Origin: Phoma sp. XZ068
Lineage: Eukaryota; Ascomycota; Dothideomycetes; Pleosporales; Didymellaceae
DNA: 64,000 bases
Assembly (NCBI GenBank): GCA_004835665.1
Contig: RBKR01000001.1
Coordinates: 62,001-126,000, forward strand
Direction: 5' to 3'
The translations under genes and the position numbers were made by a program. The notes under the pieces are model-generated. The model was not told the DNA's origin. It made no database searches and saw only the letters and a program-made list of their open reading frames with translations. Positions 1 to 11,302 of the stretch are shown piece by piece. Within the stretch, counting starts at the first letter, position 1. Each line of letters begins with the position of its first letter.

Positions 1-660
1 ACTAGAAGTTTGTCTCCGGAAAGCTTGGGCTGGGGAGCCTGCAAGCCGAGATGTTCACCCGGAACTATCTGTTTAGGCGTCGCATATCTACTCTACCAGC
101 GTCTCATGGCACGTATTTCCATAGAAATACCTTAACCTTCATTTCTTTCACTACGATGGAAATAAAAGATCTTACACTCTGTCTAATGGTGCTCAATGTT
201 GCATCACGAATATGTACTGCACACACCTCCATGACTAGATAGATGTCACCGTTCTATGTAGGGATGGTGTACATTTAAGGGCTGCTACCCTTGCATCCTT
301 CGAGGGTGGAGCTAGACGTCCCAATGTACGCTACGATCTTCGCCTGATCTTGCACATGCGCGTCCAAGGTTGCGCTCAGCAGCGTTGAAGTTACGCGCAT
401 AACGCAATCATGAATTCACGCTCTTGGTGTTTACCAGAGTCACAGTTCACATAAGAGCCACTGTTCAGCCCTCAAAGTCGTCAGTGGCCGGCCGTCTTGT
501 GTGGGGGTTGCTATCGCTCAAAGCGGTTAGAGCCTCCCCACATTCTGGTGAGATGTTGGTTTCCTTATGATTGTTATAAGAGCATTTTAACACCTTGGGC
601 CTTGTCTGGTTCAAAGAGATTCCCTCGTAGTTACTATTACACACGACGACGTCCTTCAAT
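1..660. promoter_or_regulatory. Upstream region of the dioxygenase gene
   Basis: No convincing gene is seen; the short open frames lack family resemblance and overlap the real gene in other frames. Two TGTGGGG motifs face each other at 500-506 (plus) and 536-542 (minus, read as CCCCACA), 120-160 bases before the start codon at 661. They match the C2H2 CreA-type consensus SYGGRG. The same motif recurs in the other promoters of this gene block. Confidence 0.4.
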
Positions 661-2166
661 ATGCCAGAAATACTTCAGAATCCGACTGAGTACCAGAGCA
701 TCTTTCATTGGGCGGAAACTCAGAAAGATGGCACGATTCCTTCCTTCCGTACCCGCAGAAACGATCCGTACAGGTACATGCCCGGCTTCAACAATGTTTT
801 TGAATCAGAGGCGGTTCCTGGGACGATCCCTCAAGGCCAAAACAGCCCTCGCAACGTGCGATTTGGGTTGTACGCAGAGCAGATGACAGCCTCAGCATTT
901 GTGGCTCCCAGACATGTCAACAAAAAGGCATGGCTATATAGAGCCAGACCAGCGATTGCTCATGAAGGCTTTGTATGAGGCTCCATTGCTCCTTGTTGGT
1001 CTGATTTTTCAATCTGCTGACCTTGTCAGGTGAACCTTCCTGACAATCCAGACACTGAGTCCAATTTCTTGCCTATCAATCCTCGAGTCCACGTGTCTCC
1101 GACGCAGCTTGCTTGGAGCCCATTCGACATCCCTACCAAGGAGGATGTTGATTTCGTGTCCGGTTTCAGGACGATTGCTGGATCTGGAGATCCAACTCTA
1201 CGTGAGGGTATAGCAACCCACGTCTACATGTGCAATACGAGCATGGAAAAAAGAGCCTTCGTCAACTCTGATGGTGACTTCTGCATTGTACCGCAGCAAG
1301 GGGCACTTGACGTGCAGACGGAGTTTGGACACCTTTACGTCCAACCCGGAGAAATTTGTGTTATCCAGCGAGGCCAGCGTTTTAAAGTCAAGGTTGAAGG
1401 CCCCACTCGCGGCTACATACTTGAGATCTGGGGAAGTAATTTTGAGCTTCCAGAGCTTGGTCCATTGGGCGCAAATGGCTTGGCTAATGCTCGAGACTTT
1501 CTCCACCCTGTAGCTGCATACGAAATAACGCACCAAGAGCCCTGGGAAGTTCTTTACAAGCTAGGTGGCAAATTCTTCAAGAGCACTCAACAGCATTCGC
1601 CGTTCGACGTTGTAGCATGGCATGGCAACTACGTGCCTTACAAGTACGATCTGACGAAGTTTGTCAACGTGGGTTCCATCTCTGTCGATCACATCGACCC
1701 ATCCATCTTCTGCGTCCTAACAGCAAAATCGCGCGATCCGAGCGCTCCTCTTGCGGACTTACTTATCTTTTCACCACGTTGGGATGTCTCGTCGCATACG
1801 TATCGACCACCCTACTTCCATCGCAACGTCGCATCCGAGCTCATGGGTCTCATCTATGGAGACTATGGAGGTCGCTCAGACCAATTTCAGCCGGGCAGCG
1901 TCTCCTTTGAATGCGGCATGGTACCTCATGGTGTGGCTTATGAGGACTACAAAGCGGCAACACAGGAAGATCCTCCACAGATGAAGATTTCTGGCGGTTC
2001 TATTGCTTTCATGTTCGAAAGCAACAGGCCTTTCACAATCACAAGTTATGCCTGGAACAGTAAGCACAAGCACGAACATGATCCCCAAATGTGGAACAAC
2101 CTCGTCGACAACTTCTCTGCGCACGCTGCCGAAGTGGAGAGCATTATGAAAGGGGCCTCTCAGTAA
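661..2166 (+). CDS. hmgA-like: Homogentisate 1,2-dioxygenase-like ring-cleavage enzyme
   Basis: Two exons, 661-972 and 1030-2166, around a 57-nt intron (GTATGA...CAG) that leaves codon phase unchanged; 482 aa spliced. Enzymes of this family open the ring of homogentisate to maleylacetoacetate with Fe(II) and O2 in the cytosol. The family landmarks are all visible: the N-terminal block around YAEQ and APRH, the VVAWHGN segment (His about 302), the iron ligands in YFHRNVASE (His about 368, Glu about 374), and a third ligand His about 404 in VPHG. The start at 661 gives an N-terminus roughly 30 residues longer than the typical fungal enzyme as I remember it. The segment after the last ligand (VPHGVAYE) differs from the usual PHGPD-type stretch, so this may be a pathway-specific paralogue with a related substrate. 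It is the first of six clustered oxidative genes. Confidence 0.9.
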
Positions 2167-2633
2167 TCCATCTCATCGGCGGCACACCAATAAGTAAATC
2201 GAATTCAGAGACAAGATTGATCGATACTGTTAAGCCCATGTGATATCCACTTTTACCGTTCAGCGAAAAATTATTTTTGAATCATCTATGATAAAGTTTG
2301 TGTATGTAATGGAGATTAGTCTAAAGAACAATCTTCAACGGGCAGCCAACAGTCTGGCATTGTAGATGGAATTATGCGCGCTGCAGGAGCTCATCCACGA
2401 AGAATGGGGAGCGGAAACGTGTTTCCTCGTGCGGGTGCGCCTGTTTGTTTGGTGCGGGGTACGCGGAGTCTATGTGGGGTAGAGATACCGCTGTGATGAT
2501 TCCAGTAACAGACGGGCGGGTGCTCAGCCACGGAACATGTGGCGGTCAGTTGTGTCATATATATCTATGGGCAAGCTCAATGCCCGAACGTAAACACACC
2601 TCCACCACCACCTAACTTCCAGAAGAAGGTACT
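2167..2633. promoter_or_regulatory. Intergenic region, promoter of P450 A
   Basis: Holds the 3' end of the dioxygenase gene and the promoter of P450 A. A TGTGGGG motif lies at 2473-2479 and a related TGCGGGG at 2453-2459, both matching SYGGRG on the plus strand. A TATA-like CATATATATC at 2556-2565 lies about 70 bases before the ATG at 2634. No gene is seen. Confidence 0.4.
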
Positions 2634-4343
2634 ATGCTCAATTCTTTTGTAACGAGTGACTTTGTCACGAAGACCACAATGATGGTTACTGTCGTACTAC
2701 TGCTCTTGTGTGCAACCTTCCTGTGGGGGGGTACACACGGCATTTTTGTAAGCTTAGGATGCATCGCACGACGAAACAAGTGATAATAAGTCTATAGGAT
2801 ACAAGAAGACGACAACTACCACCAGGGCCAAAGGGTCTTCCATTCATAGGAAATCTGCTCGATCTTGCAGATTCAAACAACGTTCAAAACGTAGTTCGTA
2901 AATGGCACAAGGATTTCGGAGATCTTTTCTACACAAAGATTGGCGGGACAGATTATGTGTGGCTTTCATCTCCTAAAGTCGTGAAAGATCTCATGGACAA
3001 AAAGTCCAATATCTACTCATCACGACCTCCACTTCCAATGGCGCAAGATGTTGCCAGCGCAGGATGCCGACAGTTGTTCATGGAATATGGTTCCAAGTGG
3101 CGCGGGATACGTAAGCATAGTCATGCTTTGCTCAACCTCAACTCATCCATCAAATATCAGCCAGTGCAGGACTTCGAATCGAAACAAGTCCTACGTGATC
3201 TTCTGGACTCGCCTAAGGATTTTTACACGATTACTCGTCGCTATTCCGCGTCGGTAATTATGCTTGTTGCATATGGTTACAGAGTGCCATCGTTCAACGA
3301 CCTACTCATTAAAGAGATCTACACGGTACTAGATCATCTGACTGACATGACCGCTCCGGGAGCATACGTTGTGGAAAGCTTCCCATCGCTAGCGGCCTTA
3401 CCTCAATTCCTCCTGGGCAACTGGTTCTCAATCGCGAGAAAGTATTATGAACACGACAGTGAGGTGTACTTAAAACTATGGAACCGACTGAAGAAAGAGG
3501 TAGACGAGGGAAAAGCTCGAGACTCCTTTTGCAAGCAGTTTTATCTGAGTAACCCAAGTAAATTTGGTATCGATGATCTGCAGGCTGCTTACACATGTGG
3601 TGGTTTGATAGAGGCCGGATCAGAAACCACAGCCACTACAATCAACAACTGGATCCTTGCCATGGCACTCTATCCAGAGACTCAAAGGGCAGCTCAGGAA
3701 GAGATTGATAGCGTCGTGGGTGACTCGAGGCTTCCCAAATTCGACGACGAAAAGGATTTGCCATATGTCAGAGCAATGATTAAGGAGGTATTACGTTGGC
3801 GCCCGGTCAACAAGTTCGGAATGTTTCATTATACCAGTGAGGATGACTGGTACAACGGTCATTTTATCCCCAAGGGCACAGTCGCAGTCCTGAATTGGTG
3901 GTAAGCCTCTTTATTGCGCCTGATCCTGACGTAGACTCACGAGATGTAGGGCTATCCATCGCGATCCAAAGTTGTTCCCCAACCCAGACGAATTTGATCC
4001 AACCCGTTACCTTGACAAACCCTTGCCCGCCGCAGACTATATCAACTCTGCTGATCCGTACGAACGTGACCATTTCACGTATGGTGCCGGTCGCCGAGTA
4101 TGCCCGGGGGTGCACGTTGCTGAGCGATCGCTTTTCATCAATATTGCTCGTGTCCTTTGGGCTTTCAACATCTCAAAAAGCAAGGATGCAGATGGCAAAA
4201 TCGTGGAACCAATAAACGAGATGGTCCCTGGCTTTCTGTCTATACCGTTGCCGTTTGATTGTGACATCAAGCCACGCTCCACAAAGTGCAGCGAGGTTGT
4301 ACGGCAAGCGTTTTCAGAGGCAGAGAAAGATGCCCTTTTTTAG
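2634..4343 (+). CDS. Cytochrome P450 A (microsomal, OrdA/patulin-P450-like)
   Basis: Three exons, 2634-2747, 2798-3900 and 3950-4343, joined by introns of 50 and 49 nt, giving 536 aa. A heme-thiolate monooxygenase, anchored to the ER by an N-terminal hydrophobic helix (VTVVLLLLCATFLW). Visible landmarks in order: the proline-rich hinge PPGPKGLPFIGN, the I-helix oxygen-binding AGSETT, the K-helix ExxR in KEVLRWRP, the aromatic region FDPTRYL, and the heme loop FTYGAGRRVCPG with the cysteine ligand. The SSRPPLPM segment and general layout recall fungal P450s that hydroxylate small aromatics or polyketides (O-methylsterigmatocystin oxidoreductase, m-cresol hydroxylases), but substrate cannot be read from sequence. 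P450 B at 9053-10817 has the same layout and is probably an old paralogue. No broken residues seen. Confidence 0.9.
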
Positions 4344-4731
4344 GTTTTATCATACAGATAGCGACAATCCACGTCGGGATAGAGCAGATACAACAGAAAT
4401 AAGCCCAACGAATATAACCGAGAAGATGATTTATCATTCCGTAAGAAAAGTGCTAAAATCGTTCCCATTGTTTGGGTGGGTCTGACTGGGTTAGAAGCGC
4501 CACAGTTGATGGTTTTCTTTGAGCTAATCGCTGCTTGGTTTCTCCGTGCGTGGTTTGTCAATAAGAGACTTTCTAGTCTCTGGTGAACACATTCTGTTAA
4601 AGAAAGATCATAGCTTGTCAGTGCTCATCAAGAATTGATCCTTACCCGAGAGCGAAAGCAGAAATGCCCATGAACAGAATACCATCACTGCTTCTATTAA
4701 GACTGTTATCAGCTTTCTATTGCACTTGGCT
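4344..4731. other. Convergent intergenic spacer
   Basis: The 3' ends of P450 A (+) and the carboxylesterase (-) face each other here. No coding or structured element is seen. Confidence 0.5.
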
Positions 4732-6501
4732 TCAATTTTCTAAGCTGATGTGACCGCCAGCCAAAGCTGTCCATACTTCATCCACTTTCTGAACACCATA
4801 TGTCTCAATAGCATCACAATGCTTCATTCTTCTCCGTGCATGGAACCCGTTGCCATCGATGCTCATACTTTCGCCTAGTGGCCCGAATGCAAAATAGCTA
4901 TCTGAGTCCCACGGTTCCAGCCCGGCGACGAATGTAATCCATTTACGACACATAAGGGAGGAGACCGCGCATGCGCTTGGACTGAAGCTTAAATCAAAGC
5001 TCCCAAACAATAGGGGCAAGTCTACAGCGTGATGAGCCCGGCTAGAAGGCTGCCAGGGATTGGCTTGATCCACCAGGTACCGGAACACCTGTTTATTCTG
5101 ACGGCGCCATTGCTTAACAATACGCTCAGTGGCAATTGTGAAGCGAACATCATGGAGCAAGTCCAAAGCCCCAAGTTTGCATGAAGTTGGTCTGCTAGGA
5201 ACAATTCCATAGAGAACTTTCAAATACGAACTATTGTCTCCAAGCAGATCAAATTTGTTGCAAATGGACTCCGCTGTCAGCGCCTCGATGCCGTTACGCA
5301 AAAAAGCTGACTTCATTTGACTTGTTAGCCATTTGAGATCTAATCCGATCGTTCTGCCTTACCTCGTATTCACAGTCTCCAATCAAAAGACGTTCAGCAG
5401 CCCCTAGATTGTTCTCCCAATTTTCAAGGGCGGGTTCCATCTGAAGGAAAAGTGAAGTGACACCTTCGCTTGCCTGCGCCTTGATAAGTTCGCTAGGCGG
5501 TGCAGTCTGCAAGCTGTAAGAGCTGTGCATTGACAGACAATTTTCAATTCTATCAATGACATCTTTGGCTTTGCTCTCACCCAATGGAGGGGACAGGTAG
5601 AGCGATCCAGACTGCAATATAGCTTGCCGGATCGGTAAACCCATGACCATATGAGCATGCACGTACACGGCACCGGCACTCTCTCCAGCGATTGTTATGT
5701 TGTTCTAGTGATAACGCTGTTAGTATTCATTGTTCTTTGTATTGGCATTGGAGGAGTGCATTACCGGATCCCCACCAAAGTCACTGATATGCTTTTTGAC
5801 AAAATGAAGTGCAGCCCGTTGGTCTGATAGGGCGAGATTCTTCTTGCCTGAACCATCACCAAAAGCGAAAATATTTAACCTGTAGTTGAGTGTTACGACT
5901 ATGATCGGCTGATTGTTCTTAACCGACGTCCGAATTAGATGTGTGGGATCTTTGGTATGTTAGAAAAAGCCACACTTTTACAGTACCCATTGCTACCTAC
6001 CACATAATTTCGAGGCACTGCTTCCAAAAGTCACCGTCTGGGAACCGCCTGCAATGTAGAGTTAGGCTAGCAATGGCGCGAAGCGAGAAGGGCTGCTCAC
6101 CATGTATCCAGACAAGTACAGGAAGAGGTCGTTCTGGGGTCACCTCAACCGTTGGTTGCGCAGGCATTGTTATGTCCAAATTCAAACACTGGAACTCGTC
6201 TTCAAGTACGTCGTGTGATTGGATATGTTCCGGAATCCGCAAAAGATGGCGGAAGTCTACATATCTCTGCGGACAACGTGGACTAAAGCTGATGAGTTAT
6301 CCTTGATCGCCGAGTGAAACAGAATGCTTACCCGTAAGAGATGCATTGCAGAGATGCGGGCCTAGATTTCAACGGTATGGCTTCTGCGAAACGAGCTGGA
6401 ATACATGCGTACTGTATACCTCTAAACTGCCAAACATCCCTGTCGCCAACGGTTAAGCCATGCAGCGTAGTGCCTAATGAACGGTGCTGCAACTTCGCCA
6501 T
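4732..6501 (-). CDS. Type-B carboxylesterase
   Basis: Six exons on the minus strand: 6501-6332, 6282-6101, 6048-6001, 5949-5765, 5704-5363 and 5310-4732. The introns are 49-60 nt and the splice gives 501 aa in frame. An alpha/beta-hydrolase of the carboxylesterase/cholinesterase family, hydrolysing carboxylic esters. Seen: FRGIQYA near the N-terminus, the signature YGPRCPQ formed only across the first splice junction, the oxyanion-hole WIHGGS formed across the second, the nucleophile elbow GESAG, and a candidate catalytic His in AHHAVDL. No signal peptide is seen, so it is probably intracellular. An upstream in-frame Met at 6549 is possible, but Met 6501 gives the normal N-terminus. It is transcribed divergently from the FAD monooxygenase and may release or hydrolyse an ester or lactone intermediate; that role is inference. 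Confidence 0.88.
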
Positions 6502-6913
6502 ACTTAGGTGGATTTGATCTTTCCAATAGCCTCGAAGAACAACAAACAAATCAGCTAAGTAACTGGCTCATATTAATCGTCCAGAATGAAGATCGGGAAG
6601 CTGTGTGAGAATGTGGGGCAAGTGTGGGGGAAGCGGGGGTCGAGGAGCCGGCGAACTTCAGGGACAGCTGGAAAGCGCTCTGCAGTGGTGTGGGGAAAAC
6701 ACCAACCCTGGCCACAACAAATTTAGCTCGAGTTGTTTGTATATGGCCAGCTCCAGTCGTACGTAGGAATCTCGTCAAATCCAAGCATCTCATCCTATTC
6801 TCCATATTTTATCCACATCAACTCAATTGTCAACCAGTGACAAGACACAAGACAAGGCCACCAGAAAGCCATTGTGTCGCCTCCTCGTTTGCCTCACTAT
6901 CACAGTAGGCAGC
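6502..6913. promoter_or_regulatory. Divergent promoter, esterase and FAD monooxygenase
   Basis: A shared 412-bp region with three TGTGGGG motifs on the plus strand, at 6612-6618, 6623-6629 and 6689-6695. The first two are only 4 bases apart, and a GCGGGG follows at once near 6633. Closely paired SYGGRG sites are the arrangement reported as functional for CreA-type repressors, so co-regulation is plausible. Confidence 0.5.
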
Positions 6914-8264
6914 ATGTCGAATAAGGAGCCGTTCGTCATTGTGGTTGGTGCTGGGCCAGCTGGCCTCTTGCTGAGTCTTCTCCTGGCGAAGAAGAACATA
7001 GCGGTAACTTTAATCGAAAAATCGAAACATTTGGACAAGCAACCTCGAGCGACCCACTATGCCGGCCCAGCTGTCAGTGTGCTGCACCGAGCTGGAGTTC
7101 TTACCGACATAGATAACCAGGGATTTATGCCCGACAAGCTTGCATTCCGGACTTTCGACAATGAGCTCTTGGCAGTCATAGACCACACCAGCCTGCCAGA
7201 GGATACGAACAGGCTTAGATGCTTGCCTCTGGACCGGCTTGGTGACATCTTGCTTTCACATCTCCACAAGCGATCGAATGTGACCATTCTTTGGGATCAT
7301 GAAGTAACCCATATCATGAATGACGATGGCATTGGAGCTGTTACGGTAAACAGCCCAGGTGGTTCAAAACACCTGCGGGCTCGATACGTAGTCGGATGCG
7401 ATGGCGCTAACAGCAAGATTCGACGCCTTTTGTTCGGCGACTGGGAGTTCCCAGGAAGAACCTGGGATACTCAAATTGTAGCAACCAATGTAAGTAATGA
7501 GCCGCACATCTCATATAGATCTTCATCAAATGCTAAGAGCAATTTCAAGGTCTACTATAACTTTCAGGAGTATGGATACTATGACGCCAACTTCATTATC
7601 GATCCCGAGAATTGGTACATGGCTTCCAGGATCACCAGAGATGGCATGTGGCGCGTCAGCTACGGTGTCCCTGTCGACCTGACCATCGAAGAGCTACGGG
7701 CGCAGCAACCAGAAAAATGGAAGCAAATGCTTCCGGGCAGTCCGTCTCCTGCGGACTATCAAATTACAAACTTCAGCCCATACAAAGTACACCAAAGACT
7801 CGCGGCATCTATGCGGGTTGGACCTTTCCTGCTTGCCGCAGACGCGGCGCATTGTAGGTCTTTAAGGACACTGCTGGGCCACCATGTAAGCTAACAACCT
7901 GGCAGTGTGTAATCCATTCGGTGGCCTCGGTCTTACTGGCGGAATTGTAGATGTTGGCGGCTTATCCGACTGCTTGATCGGACTGTATGAAGACAAGGCC
8001 GACGACAGTATTCTAGACGTCTATTCAACCGTGCGACGCGAGAAGTATCAACAATTCGTCGACCCGGTATCGAGCGCGAATCTTGTACGCATGTCGGACA
8101 ACCAACCCGCCACGATCTTGCAGCGAGATGAAGGTCTACGAATGATGAACGGTGCTGCAGACGACCCAGCTAAAATGAAAGAACTTATCGATGGTATCAG
8201 CCTCATTGACTACGACTTCACTAAGCACTACAGTACGCCGGTGGGCATGATGAAAACCCCTTGA
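6914..8264 (+). CDS. FAD-dependent aromatic monooxygenase
   Basis: Three exons, 6914-7489, 7550-7853 and 7906-8264, giving 412 aa. A flavoprotein hydroxylase of the PheA/MhpA/UbiH class (FAD_binding_3), using NAD(P)H and O2 to hydroxylate an aromatic or decarboxylate-hydroxylate a phenolic acid. Seen: the Rossmann GxGxxG as VVGAGPAG, the DG motif in VVGCDGANSK, and the FAD-ribose motif LLAADAAH followed by LCNPFGGLGLTGG across the last splice. The usual Gly of the GD motif is Ala (AADAAH). The first intron (GTAAGT...TTTCAAG) is 60 nt, in phase and free of stops, so naive ORF callers will translate it. Removing it joins VATN to VYYNFQEYGYYDANF as in relatives. An ATG at 6827 is in frame but upstream of the natural N-terminus. 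C-terminus is short compared with thioredoxin-fold-bearing phenol hydroxylases. Confidence 0.87.
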
Positions 8265-9052
8265 TACCGTCAGGTTCCTACTGTCAACCTCTAGGGACTG
8301 CAGTGGCTTGCTAGGCAAGGTTTTGAGGACGCTATTAGCCTGCAAAAGGAGGATTCTCACTAATCGTGAAGGCAATGCTGCAGCACACTAATGGCCATGT
8401 AAATTGTCTTCGCTGTTACAAAATGTAGCGCTATTCCACTACTACTACTTCCTCTGCCTATGTGATGTACCTCCGGTCCTCAAGCTACATATTTATTCAC
8501 GCTGTGCTAATGAAGCACTGCTGTACCTGAAGATATGATGCCATAAAATGGGATGCGTAATAGTATCATAAAGATACTCATATGCAAATCTCAGAATTCT
8601 CGTGTCTCACAAGTATAATCATAAAGTGAGATGTGATAACTGTTGCATGGAGCTTATTTAGACCGGCAATCTCCACCAAGAGCTAACCCGCTTAGGTCCA
8701 GTTCCATGGCATGTACCGCTTTAGATGCAGCGAATAGCTTGTGTGGCATCCACCACATCTAAAGAGGTAATTGAAAGCCCTAGAGCTCGTTAAAAGACCA
8801 TACATAGGCCACTTAACTGAACCAAGAGCTGTGAATATCCGCACAAGCGAACCTTTACAACAGGATATCGGGAAGGAATGACTGTAGCTGTCTTGTCCAA
8901 AGTTGTACCACTTCTCCACTCACATGACATTAATATACATGTCAGGCTCGGCTTGTAAGCTCATCACTGATCAGCGCAGTGCTCTGCAACCAGACAGCGT
9001 CTCGTCAACAGCCGTGATTGCCATCTTTTCGCTACTATAGCCGAGTTGTTTG
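8265..9052. other. Long convergent intergenic region
   Basis: Lies between the 3' ends of the FAD monooxygenase (+) and P450 B (-). It has mixed composition with no RIP signature. I see no coding frame with family resemblance, RNA gene or repeat in it. Confidence 0.45.
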
Positions 9053-10817
9053 CTAGTAGACTACATTGATAGCGTCTGAACAGTCTCTGCGAATAAGATC
9101 CGCATGCTGTTTGCTCCTAACCTTGACCCGTACCGAGAATGGTGCCTTATGCTTGGTGATTTGGGGAATGGCCATGGTGTCTATTTCCTGCCCAGGGATC
9201 TGCTCAAAATCGAAGCAATAAAGCAGACGAGCAATGGCAATCCAGACGTTCATCTCGCCAACTTTCCAACCCGCACATACCCTACGACCTAGTAAATGGT
9301 GTTAGATAGCTGACCCGAGCGAAAAGGGATATCAAATTACTGACCTGGTCCAAATGCCCAGTGCCCTTTCAAGACGTTCTCAACATCGTCGTTCATGAAG
9401 CGGTCCGGCCAAAACCGCTCAGGCTCTGGATATTCTTTTGGATCAAGCGCAATTGCCCAAGCATTCCAAGTAAATACAGTGCCAGCGGGAAATCGGTACC
9501 CCTCGTATTCGTCATCCTTAATCAACATGTGTGGGGCGCCAATCTCTGCGATATTCGGTCTCCATCGGAACCCTTCCTTTACCACCGCAGATATGTATTT
9601 GAGGTTCGGCTTATCACTCCACTGAGGCAATCGTTCGGCATTGTAGCCGCACACTGCATCCAGAGCCTGTCGCGCCCTTTGCACCCAGTCTGGGTAAGTC
9701 GCTGCACCAGCAATGATCTGGCCAATTGTCACACGGGAGGTGTCGCTGCCCGCTTCCATGAGAGACCCAAAAGTGAAGAGTCTCTGCGTCTCATCCATAT
9801 CAGTGTATGTCTCACTTTTGATAAAGTCTGTTGCAAAGCACTGGCGTTGGGTGCCGTCTTTGATTTTTGCTTCACATTTCTGAAGCTCGCGTCTATAAAC
9901 CCTGTCGACCCAAAATTAGCACTGCATTTAGCCTAGTGGTAGTAGGAACATACTCAACAGTCTTCTCGAAGATAGCGGTGCCACGTGGGCGCCACCATTG
10001 CAAAGCTTTTGGGAGTTTTGCAAGGAAATGAAAACCATCGACAATATTGACTCCAGGTTGCTGGTTCTCAAGAAAAAGCTCAAGAGTTTCGAACAAATCG
10101 ATCACATCCGGATCATCCAGCAGGGAACGACGCCCAAAGACGACGCTCATAATGACTGAATTGGCGAAGCGTCCGTTGGCGGACCACCATCTGTCAGGAT
10201 TATCCAGGTAATCGCAAAGTAAATGCTTCGATTCCAAGTCTTGGAATGGCATGAAGACATCCTGCTGACGCGCCATCAAGACGTTATGCATGATCTTTCT
10301 TGACAATCGCCATCTTTCGTTGTACGGCATGAGTACGATTCGAGAACCTCCGGAAATGATGTCTTGCGTCATCGGGAAGTTAGGTCTTGAACTGTAGATT
10401 GCCGCACGACGTTCTAGCAGGTCATTGACGGTGCGTGATGAGTTCAAAAAGACCCAAGTAGTGCTTCCGAACTTGCAAGTAAACCTGGTAGAGTCAACTA
10501 TAGCAAGAAAGTTGCTCGCAAGGCACGGCAAAAGAAAGGAGGGGTGTGAACAGATATATTTAAGAGACTTACATCTCTCCATATTTTGCAGCCATTGTCT
10601 TGCCCCATGGGCCTTGCTGCAGTGGTGGCAACTGAAATGAGTTGCCAAAGAAGGGTATCCCAGGTATTTTTGCTGGCAGCTTGTATTTCCGGTTGAATTG
10701 CGCTCGCTGCACAACAGCCACTAAGAGTAGGAGCCCAACAGTCACGCACGCAACTATTACGCCTGTACCGGCCTGCGTAGGGGTCGAAATTTCCGATGAC
10801 ATAGTTACGTTCAACAT
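9053..10817 (-). CDS. Cytochrome P450 B (microsomal, related to P450 A)
   Basis: Four exons on the minus strand: 10817-10573, 10484-9954, 9901-9345 and 9288-9053. The introns are 88, 52 and 56 nt; spliced length 522 aa. The second Met (10802) is an equally possible start. A hydrophobic N-terminal helix (VIVACVTVGLLLLVAVVQ) anchors it to the ER. Seen: the hinge KIPGIPFFGN, the SSRPNFPM segment shared in type with P450 A, the I-helix AGSDTS, the K-helix ExxR in KEGFRWRP, FWPDRFM, and the heme loop FGPGQ/RRVCAGW. The loop becomes FGPGRRVCAG only when the last intron is removed with its acceptor at 9289. It is transcribed divergently from P450 C. Probably hydroxylates a small aromatic or polyketide-like substrate; the substrate is not deducible. 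Confidence 0.88.
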
Positions 10818-11302
10818 TAGGCGTTCTGAAGGTCGGTAAGGGATAGTCTTGCTGTCGTCGATGGCGCCCGGGTGATGTTAGAACGAGATGCAAATAAAGA
10901 AAAGGTGAAGCACAAGGAGTTCATTCTCGTATGCTTCAAAGGCGCCTATAGTTAAGACTACCTGCACGGAAGACTTCAGGTCTGACTGATGCGATGTGGG
11001 GAGTTGCGACGGGTTTGGAGATATGTGTGGGGGCTGAGGAAGCTCGGACTCCCCGCACTCATTCGACCCGACCCCGGAAGAGCATGACCAGAAACTGTCT
11101 CGATAATTACGGAAATCCTGTCAGCAAGGAACACAGATCAGTGTGGGGTAAATGAGAAGATCACTATGCGTGATACATACGGCTCAAAAAGCCTTCAAAT
11201 TGACGATACATACCGAGCTCGAATCTTTCATCCAATTCTTTCACCCGATCAACCTCCGCGCCCAGGATTTACGACCTCAGAGGCGGCCTTTCAACCGGCA
11301 CC
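10818..11302. promoter_or_regulatory. Divergent promoter, P450 B and P450 C
   Basis: A shared 485-bp region with three TGTGGGG motifs on the plus strand at 10995-11001, 11026-11032 and 11142-11148, plus a minus-strand TGCGGGG near 11052. It has the highest count of the motif of any spacer here. No gene is seen. Confidence 0.5.

Noticed and set aside
497..886. 129-aa plus-strand frame upstream of and overlapping the dioxygenase start
   Set aside because: Overlaps the dioxygenase exon in another frame and has no family resemblance.
9361..9936. 191-aa plus-strand frame
   Set aside because: Lies antisense to P450 B exon 3, whose motifs are unmistakable.
2634..10817. P450 A and B as phenylacetate hydroxylases of the CYP504 type, feeding homogentisate directly
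   Set aside because: Attractive next to the dioxygenase, but the segments visible (SSRPPLPM, SSRPNFPM and following) do not look like CYP504 as I remember it; not claimed without a search.
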